Below, in pieces: positions 1 through 4,324 of a stretch of 7,146 nt of DNA. The notes below the pieces were generated by a model, which was given only the letters and a program-made list of their open reading frames with translations, was not told the DNA's origin and did no database searches. How positions within the stretch are numbered: position 1 is the stretch's first letter; each line of letters opens with the position of its first letter. Origin of the DNA: Spirochaetota bacterium (GTDB lineage Bacteria > Spirochaetota > UBA4802 > JAFGJZ01); NCBI GenBank assembly GCA_022704645.1, contig JAKJGA010000083.1, positions 1 to 7,146 of the forward strand, in the 5' to 3' direction. The translations under genes were made by a program, and so were the position numbers.

Positions 1-1329
1 AAAGGCGTCAAAAAGTGTGTAGTTCATGTATATATCGCAACCAGTGATCTCCATACACAATATGTTTTCGGACTAAAAAAAACTGATGTAATCGAAACAG
101 CTCTTGAAGCTGTTAAACAGATTAAAAGCGAATCTGATGAATTTCTTAAAAATTCCGAAGTCGGCCTTGAATTTTCTCCGGAAGAATTTACCGATACCGA
201 CCTTGATTTCGCAGTAGATCTTTGCGCGCAGGTAATCGAAACATGGAATCCTGATAAATCCGAAAAGGTAATTCTTAATCTTCCGATGACGGTTGAACGA
301 AGACTTCCGAATGAATACGCGGATATGATAGAAGTATTCATGAAAAAAAACAAATATCCTGAGAAATCCATCATTTCGCTTCACGCGCATAATGACATGG
401 GATGCGCAGTCGCCGCTACAACCTTGGCGTTAATGGCAGGAGCCCAGAGAATCGAAGGAACCCTTCTCGGTCACGGAGAGCGCACAGGGAACCTTGATTT
501 AATAACAATGGTCATGAATCTTGAATATCTCGGCGTCGATACCGGATTGAATTTTTCGAATTTGCCGGAAATTGTGGACACAGTTGAGAGAATAACGTCG
601 ATGCCTGTTCATCCGAGACACCCATATTGCGGGGAACTGGTATTCACGGCATTTTCAGGCTCTCATCAGGACGCGATAAAAAAAGGATTTGTTCAGAAAG
701 ATGATCTCTCAAATGTTTTCGGCGGATGGAAAATCCCTTATCTTCATGTCGATCCGACGGCGCTCGGACGGAAGTTTGAAAAATTTATACGCATAAACAG
801 CCAGAGCGGAAAAGGCGGAATCGCATTCGTTCTTCAGCATGATTATAAAATTAAAATGCCGAAATGGATGCAGATTGATTTCGCGAAACACGTTCAGGCT
901 TATGCCGATAAGATGTCGCGCGAGCTTGAAGGTTCAGAAATAAAAAAGCTCTTTGATGAGACTTATATTCAGACAGGCGGAAAAATTAAACTTATCAATT
1001 ACTGGCCCCGCCCGTCAGAAACTTCACCGTCTGATATCGAAGGAGAAGTTCTTCTTGAAATAAACGGAAAGGAATACCGCGCAAAAGCTTCCGGAAACGG
1101 ACCTATTTCTGCATTCGTTGAGGCCGTTAACACTATCGACAGCATTCCTTCTTTTACGCTTCAGGAATACGAAGAAGAAACGATGGGACAATCAGCCGAC
1201 GCAAGCGGAATCTGCTTCATCAGAATAAAAAATGAAAATAGCAATAAGGGAATAATTGCGGCTGGTATAGACTCCAATATTATTCAGGCTGCGGCAAAGG
1301 CAATAATATCAGGACTCAACAGACTCTGA
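1..1329 (+). CDS. leuA: 2-isopropylmalate synthase, 5'-truncated (442 C-terminal residues)
   Basis: LeuA condenses acetyl-CoA with 2-oxoisovalerate in the first committed step of leucine synthesis, in the cytosol. The frame is open from base 1, so the start lies outside the window; about 110-150 N-terminal residues are missing, including the first metal-binding Asp. In the visible part, numbered from base 1, the TIM-barrel metal-binding HxHND motif is at residues 128-132 and GERTGN, whose last Asn (164) is the other metal ligand, is at 159-164. GSHQDAI follows at 220-225 and NSQSGKGG at 266-273. The regulatory C-terminal domain spans about 345-442 and carries SGNGP near 364-368, the region where leucine feedback acts in this family. 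Overall it resembles the long type-2 LeuA known from actinobacteria and yeast, although the stretch around residues 8-25 looks more like type 1. A terminator follows directly, so it is the last or only gene of its transcript. A related acyl-CoA condensing enzyme such as homocitrate synthase is less likely because of the complete LeuA-type C-terminal domain. Confidence 0.88.
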   Translation, partial: KGVKKCVVHVYIATSDLHTQYVFGLKKTDVIETALEAVKQIKSESDEFLKNSEVGLEFSPEEFTDTDLDFAVDLCAQVIETWNPDKSEKVILNLPMTVERRLPNEYADMIEVFMKKNKYPEKSIISLHAHNDMGCAVAATTLALMAGAQRIEGTLLGHGERTGNLDLITMVMNLEYLGVDTGLNFSNLPEIVDTVERITSMPVHPRHPYCGELVFTAFSGSHQDAIKKGFVQKDDLSNVFGGWKIPYLHVDPTALGRKFEKFIRINSQSGKGGIAFVLQHDYKIKMPKWMQIDFAKHVQAYADKMSRELEGSEIKKLFDETYIQTGGKIKLINYWPRPSETSPSDIEGEVLLEINGKEYRAKASGNGPISAFVEAVNTIDSIPSFTLQEYEEETMGQSADASGICFIRIKNENSNKGIIAAGIDSNIIQAAAKAIISGLNRL

Positions 1330-1353
1330 TTTTCATCATTTAAGCAGATCTTA

Positions 1354-1402
1354 ATAGTCAGGCTTTATATCAATTTAAGCCTGACTATCTCTCTCATTTT
1401 TC
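1354..1402 (+). terminator. Rho-independent terminator of leuA
   Basis: A perfect 12-bp inverted repeat (ATAGTCAGGCTT at 1354-1365 and its complement at 1377-1388) encloses an 11-nt loop. A pyrimidine-rich tail with TTTTT follows. It begins 24 bp after the leuA stop codon and separates leuA from the heat-shock operon. The tail is interrupted by C residues, so termination may be incomplete. Confidence 0.8.
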
Positions 1403-1423
1403 TTCAGTATCAGGAAAAAATTG

Positions 1424-1452
1424 TTGTCGCCGGATTGAACTTTCCTTATATT
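1424..1452 (+). promoter_or_regulatory. Probable sigma-70-type promoter of groES-groEL
   Basis: TTGTCG (1424-1429) and TATATT (1447-1452) are separated by 17 bp and match the housekeeping -35/-10 consensus at 4/6 and 5/6 positions. The predicted transcript start, near 1459, falls on the first bases of the CIRCE element, where HrcA would block the promoter. An alternative -35, TTGAAC at 1435, has no good -10 partner. Confidence 0.55.
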
Positions 1453-1457
1453 GACCA

Positions 1458-1487
1458 TGTTAGCACTCATTTAGCCGAGTGCTAACA
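1458..1487 (+). promoter_or_regulatory. CIRCE operator (HrcA binding site) with an 8-bp spacer
   Basis: The arms TTAGCACTC (1460-1468) and GAGTGCTAA (1477-1485) match the CIRCE consensus perfectly, and the dyad extends outward to 11-bp arms (1458-1468 and 1477-1487). CIRCE is the operator of the heat-shock repressor HrcA, whose folding depends on GroEL, so free chaperonin shuts the operon off. The spacer here is 8 bp rather than the standard 9. hrcA is not in the window and must act in trans. Confidence 0.95.
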
Positions 1488-1527
1488 GAAATAGTAAAAA
1501 ACAATTAAAAATAAAAGGAGGATTACT

Positions 1528-1812
1528 GTGGGAATAAGACCACTTGGAGACAGAGTACTCATTGAGACTCTTGAAGAGGACGTAGTAAAAAAAGGTTCTT
1601 TATTCATTCCTGATACTGCTAAGGAAAAACCTCAGCAGGGAAAAATCATCGCAGTAGGAAACGGCAAATACGAAGACGGAAAACTTGTTCCTGTTGATGT
1701 TAAAGCCGGAGACAAAGTTCTCTACGGCAAATACGCCGGAACTGAAGTAAAATTCGACGGAAAGGATTACCTTATTGTCCGTGAAAGCGATATTCTCGCT
1801 GTATTATCGTAA
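1528..1812 (+). CDS. groES: Co-chaperonin GroES (Hsp10)
   Basis: GroES forms the heptameric lid that closes the GroEL folding chamber in the cytosol. The 94-residue length is normal. It starts with GTG at 1528, supported by an AAGGAGG ribosome-binding site at 1515-1521, 6 nt upstream. Family landmarks are the N-terminal PLGDRVL (5-11), the mobile loop (about 16-34) ending in PDTAKEKPQ, the KYAGTEVK strand and the C-terminal YLIVRESDILAV. The hydrophobic mobile-loop tripeptide that docks on GroEL is LFI (25-27), preceded by GS instead of the usual GG or SG. From memory, Leptospira GroES has a similar GSIF-type loop, so this is probably a lineage feature. groEL follows after 15 bp, and the pair is controlled by the upstream CIRCE. 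Confidence 0.97.
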   Translation: MGIRPLGDRVLIETLEEDVVKKGSLFIPDTAKEKPQQGKIIAVGNGKYEDGKLVPVDVKAGDKVLYGKYAGTEVKFDGKDYLIVRESDILAVLS

Positions 1813-1827
1813 TTTAAGAGGTAGAAA

Positions 1828-3471
1828 ATGGGTGCAAAGATATTAAAATTTAATGATGATGCCAGACAGGCTATTCTCAAGGGAGTTGACCAGCTCGCAG
1901 AAGCGGTACAGACTACCCTCGGGCCCCGCGGAAGAAATGTCGTTATCGACAAGAAATACGGCTCGCCTACAATGACAAAAGACGGCGTTACAGTAGCGAA
2001 AGAAATTGAGCTTGAAGATCCGTTTGAAAACATGGGCGCGCAGATGGTTAAAGAAGTTGCGACCAAGACCAATGATGTAGCCGGAGACGGAACTACAACT
2101 GCGACAGTTCTTGCGGCAGCTATTTACAAAGAATGCCTTAAGAACGTTACAGCAGGCGCTAACCCTACTGCTCTTAAACGCGGACTTGATAAAGCAGTTG
2201 AAATTGCTGTAAAAAGCATAAAAGAATCTTCACGCGCGATCAAAGACAAAAAAGAAGTAGCTCAGGTAGCTGCTATTTCCGCAAACAATGATATGGAAAT
2301 CGGCGAACTTATTTCCGAAGCAATGGAAAAAGTCGGAAAAGACGGCGTTATCACCGTTGAAGAAGCTAAATCCATTGAAACACATCTTGAAGTTGTTGAA
2401 GGTATGCAGTTCGACAGAGGATACATTTCTCCTTACATGGCGACTGATGCTGAAAACATGACAGCAACTCTTGAAGACGCATACATTCTTCTTTATGACA
2501 AAAAAATCAGTTCAATGAAAGATCTTCTTCCAGTTCTCGAACAGGTAGCTCAGGCAAGAAAACCTCTTCTTATAATTGCTGAAGATGTTGAAGGCGAAGC
2601 TCTTGCGACTGTGGTTGTTAACAACCTCAGAAAAACAATCAGCTGCGTTGCCGTTAAAGCTCCCGGTTTCGGCGACAGAAGAAAAGCAATGATGGAAGAT
2701 ATCGCTATCCTTACCGGCGGACAGGTCATCAGCGAAGAAGTCGGAAGAAAGCTTGAAAGCGCGACTATGGAAGACCTCGGACAGGCTAAAAAAGTTATCA
2801 TCGAAAAAGAAAACACAACTGTCATCGAAGGTAAAGGCGATTCAAAACACGTTCAGGAAAGAATCAAACAGATCAAAAAACAGATCGAAACTTCTACTTC
2901 AGACTACGACAAAGAAAAACTCAACGAAAGACTTGCAAAACTTGCAGGCGGAGTTGCGGTTATCAATGTAGGAGCCGCTACAGAAGTTGAACTTAAAGAA
3001 AAGAAAGCACGCGTTGAAGACGCTCTTTCTGCAACACGTTCTGCTGTTGAAGAAGGAATTGTTCCGGGCGGCGGACTTACTCTTCTCAACACTTATAAGG
3101 CAATCACTGAAGCATCTGCAAAACTTGAAGGCGACGAAAAAATCGGCGCTCTCATTATCGCGAAAGCCGTTGAAGCTCCAATGCGTAAAATCGCGTCTAA
3201 TGCAGGTCTCGAAGGCTCTGTAATTGTTGAAAAAGCAAAAACAGAAAAACCAGGCGTAGGTTTCAATGCTGCAAGTCTTGTTTGGGAAAACATGATCGAC
3301 GCTGGAATCATCGACCCTGCAAAAGTAGTTAGAACTGCGCTTCAGAATGCAACATCCGTAGCCGGAATGCTTTCTACAACTGAAGTTCTCATTACTGAAA
3401 AACCTGAAGAAAACAAAGCCCCAGCAATGCCGGCAGGCGGCGGAATGGGAGGCATGGGCGGAATGTACTAA
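1828..3471 (+). CDS. groEL: Chaperonin GroEL (Hsp60)
   Basis: This is the ATP-driven 14-mer folding chamber. The length of 547 residues is typical, and the N-terminal numbering runs in step with E. coli GroEL. The ATP-binding loop TLGPRGRNV (30-38), Asp52 and the GDGTT motif (86-90) are present. The apical domain has the conserved RGYISPY substrate-binding region near 197-203 and KAPGFGDRRK near 277-286. The second equatorial segment has EEGIVPGGG, with the hydrolytic Asp (E. coli Asp398) in the preceding VEDAL. The tail ends in GGM repeats and a terminal Tyr. A normally conserved Gly in VAQAGKPLL is Arg here. The start at ATG 1828 has AAGAGG at 1816-1821, 6 nt upstream. It is co-transcribed with groES and ended by the terminator at 3488. 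Confidence 0.98.
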   Translation: MGAKILKFNDDARQAILKGVDQLAEAVQTTLGPRGRNVVIDKKYGSPTMTKDGVTVAKEIELEDPFENMGAQMVKEVATKTNDVAGDGTTTATVLAAAIYKECLKNVTAGANPTALKRGLDKAVEIAVKSIKESSRAIKDKKEVAQVAAISANNDMEIGELISEAMEKVGKDGVITVEEAKSIETHLEVVEGMQFDRGYISPYMATDAENMTATLEDAYILLYDKKISSMKDLLPVLEQVAQARKPLLIIAEDVEGEALATVVVNNLRKTISCVAVKAPGFGDRRKAMMEDIAILTGGQVISEEVGRKLESATMEDLGQAKKVIIEKENTTVIEGKGDSKHVQERIKQIKKQIETSTSDYDKEKLNERLAKLAGGVAVINVGAATEVELKEKKARVEDALSATRSAVEEGIVPGGGLTLLNTYKAITEASAKLEGDEKIGALIIAKAVEAPMRKIASNAGLEGSVIVEKAKTEKPGVGFNAASLVWENMIDAGIIDPAKVVRTALQNATSVAGMLSTTEVLITEKPEENKAPAMPAGGGMGGMGGMY

Positions 3472-3487
3472 TACTCCGCTTAGCCGT

Positions 3488-3518
3488 AAAAAAAGCCGGG
3501 GCAACCCGGTTTTTTTTA
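3488..3518. terminator. Bidirectional Rho-independent terminator
   Basis: The stem CCGGG (3496-3500) / CCCGG (3505-3509) has a GCAA tetraloop. Seven A residues precede it and eight T residues follow it, so it works as a terminator in both directions. It serves groEL on the plus strand and the convergent two-gene minus-strand unit that ends at 3575. Confidence 0.9.
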
Positions 3519-3574
3519 TTTTATAATATTAGGTTATTTTCTTCATTAAGCTGCAAAATTATTTTAATAAGCAA

Positions 3575-3820
3575 TCATCCAGCCGCAGAAAGATTCCACC
3601 ATAATTTAAATTCCTTCAAAGCGTTTGCGGCTTCCTCATCAGGACATTTCAAAAGTATTATTCTATAAGCATCATCAAACTCAAACTCATTGAAATCAAA
3701 GGAGTTAAGCTTAAGAACATATGATAAAGTTTCCGCATCCTCAGCTTCATTTATCATATCGCGCAGTATTCGGTCTTTCATTGCCCGCATTATAAATTTT
3801 TCAGCCGAATCAATACTCAT
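3575..3820 (-). CDS. Small Nif11-like protein (81 aa), function unknown
   Basis: The N-terminal half follows the Nif11 / Nif11-leader pattern. It starts MSIDSAEKF, has DRILRDM at 16-22 where the family has D-x-x-L, then EAEDAETL (25-32), a helix to Leu38, and FDF at 41-43 where the family has the G-[FY]-x-[FL] turn before a last helix. Nif11 proteins occur near nitrogen-fixation genes, and the same fold serves as leader of some ribosomally made peptide natural products. Here there is no Gly-Gly site and no core after the leader-like part. The C-terminal 25 residues hold one Cys (59), a WW pair (74-75) and end in SAAG. The start at 3820 has a strong GGGGGAGG ribosome-binding site (3835-3828), 7 nt upstream. 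It overlaps the upstream gene by 11 nt, which suggests coupled translation. No modification enzyme is visible nearby. The family call rests on my reading of the pattern, without a profile search. Confidence 0.6.
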   Translation of the reverse strand: MSIDSAEKFIMRAMKDRILRDMINEAEDAETLSYVLKLNSFDFNEFEFDDAYRIILLKCPDEEAANALKEFKLWWNLSAAG

Positions 3821-4082
3821 CAGATGACCTCCCCCTCAAAAGCGGTATAATGATACTTTCTCCTGAAATAGCAATTTCCGAATCATTGCATTTATCCGAA
3901 CATGAAGAACAAGATGATGAACATACAGAACCGCCGATACGTACAAATTCCTCATCTTGAAGCCGCTTAACCAATTCAATTACAACAAGAATAGGCACTT
4001 CTGTTGTCTCAGCAATATTTAATACGGAAACGGTTCTTTTTGTACTCAGATATTCTTTAATCACTAAATAATTATTTTTCAT
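3810..4082 (-). CDS. Winged-helix protein with a four-Cys cluster (FeoC-like architecture)
   Basis: This 90-residue protein reads as a compact winged helix. Residues 5-13 form the first helix, 18-28 (VSVLNIAETTE) the second, and 30-44 the recognition helix ending in RLQDEEFVRIGG. The wing loop then carries Cys54, Cys58, Cys61 and Cys65 (C-x3-C-x2-C-x3-C) in a Ser-rich setting. A hydrophobic strand (SIIIPLL, 76-82) and a charged tail follow. FeoC proteins have the same plan: a small winged helix with a Cys cluster in the wing that can bind an Fe-S cluster. The spacing differs and no feoA or feoB is nearby, so a redox- or iron-sensing regulator is an inference. I chose ATG 4082. A TTG at 4094 would add four residues, but neither start has a clear ribosome-binding site. 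It is the first gene of a two-gene unit with the Nif11-like gene. Confidence 0.75.
   Translation of the reverse strand: MKNNYLVIKEYLSTKRTVSVLNIAETTEVPILVVIELVKRLQDEEFVRIGGSVCSSSCSSCSDKCNDSEIAISGESIIIPLLRGRSSDEY
3828..3835 (-). promoter_or_regulatory. Strong ribosome-binding site for the Nif11-like gene
   Basis: GGGGGAGG lies 7 nt before the ATG at 3820, inside the 3' end of the upstream winged-helix gene. It fixes the start and suggests the second protein is made at a higher rate than the first, which has no clear site. Confidence 0.75.
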
Positions 4083-4088
4083 AACAGT

Positions 4089-4117
4089 AATCAATAGAAG
4101 TTACATCCAATTGTCAA
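4089..4117 (-). promoter_or_regulatory. Possible promoter of the minus-strand gene pair
   Basis: A perfect TTGACA -35 (4117-4112) stands 17 bp before TTGATT (4094-4089), or 15 bp before TATTGA (4096-4091); both are weak -10 matches. If used, transcription would start at or within a few bases of the ATG at 4082, giving a leaderless or nearly leaderless message. That would fit the missing ribosome-binding site. Confidence 0.3.
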
Positions 4118-4140
4118 GTTTGAGCTTTACTATTATCCTT

Positions 4141-4178
4141 GCGAAAGTGATATTTTACATTTTCGTAATCACAATCGC
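4141..4178. repeat. Imperfect inverted repeat in the divergent control region
   Basis: GCGAAAGTGAT (4141-4151) faces ATCACAATCGC (4168-4178) across 16 bp. The arms pair at 9 of 11 positions, with a symmetric two-base mismatch in the middle. It lies between the divergent winged-helix gene and fliD, so it could be an operator or, on the minus strand, a leader hairpin. Confidence 0.5.
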
Positions 4179-4185
4179 TTTTTCA

Positions 4186-4215
4186 GATAACACCGGAAAC
4201 AATGGCGTTATCGGC
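4186..4215. promoter_or_regulatory. Second inverted repeat overlapping a minus-strand sigma-28-like -10
   Basis: GATAAC (4186-4191) pairs with GTTATC (4207-4212). After one mismatch, CCG (4193-4195) pairs with TGG (4203-4205) using one G-U pair, leaving a 7-nt loop. The right arm overlaps GCCGATAA on the minus strand (4215-4208), an exact match to the sigma-28 -10 octamer. No TAAA -35 sits at the required distance, so promoter activity is doubtful. Confidence 0.35.
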
Positions 4216-4256
4216 GAAAATAAGCTTGAAAAACTGAATTTTTTTTATTATTTTGC

Positions 4257-4283
4257 TTATAGAAATTGAGAAAGTTCCGATAA
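4257..4283 (+). promoter_or_regulatory. Probable sigma-28 (FliA-type) promoter of fliD
   Basis: TCCGATAA (4276-4283) matches the flagellar sigma-28 -10 consensus GCCGATAA at 7 of 8 positions. The -35 is weaker: TTAT (4257-4260) at the standard 15-bp spacing, or TATA (4258-4261) at 14 bp, against consensus TAAA. The predicted transcript start near 4290 leaves a leader of about 35 nt that contains the fliD ribosome-binding site. Control of the filament cap gene by sigma-28 is common in flagellated bacteria. Confidence 0.55.
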
Positions 4284-4310
4284 TCTGCTTAGAAGACATA
4301 ATATGTCTAA

Positions 4311-4319
4311 AAAGGGGGA
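4311..4319 (+). promoter_or_regulatory. Ribosome-binding site that sets the fliD start
   Basis: AAAGGGGGA lies 5 nt before ATG 4325. It decides for this start over an upstream in-frame TTG at 4253, which lies before the predicted promoter and has no ribosome-binding site. Confidence 0.75.
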
Positions 4320-4324
4320 CTGAA

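Noticed and set aside
472..474. Asn-to-His change in the LeuA GNGERTGN motif, first read as loss of a metal ligand
   Set aside because: Counting from the HxHND motif against M. tuberculosis LeuA, the metal-binding Asn is the last one of GERTGN, which is present here. The changed position also varies in type 1 enzymes.
2899..3504. 201-codon open frame on the minus strand inside groEL
   Set aside because: It is a shadow of the strongly conserved groEL frame, has no family resemblance, and its Cys/Phe-rich composition comes from antisense reading of Lys/Glu/Ala codons.
3540..3577. Read-through past the TGA of the Nif11-like gene as a hidden core peptide
   Set aside because: The in-frame extension is a short AT-rich Leu/Ile/Asn stretch with no core-like features, and nothing suggests TGA recoding elsewhere in the window.
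3888..3923. C-x3-C-x2-C as a radical SAM motif
   Set aside because: The spacing matches, but the protein has only 90 residues and reads as a winged helix, with no room for the radical SAM barrel. The fourth Cys and the wing position fit an FeoC-like cluster better.
4253..4324. Longer fliD start at TTG 4253 adding 24 residues
   Set aside because: The extension has no ribosome-binding site, overlaps the predicted sigma-28 promoter and puts non-FliD residues before the typical FliD N-terminus. ATG 4325 has AAAGGGGGA at the right distance.
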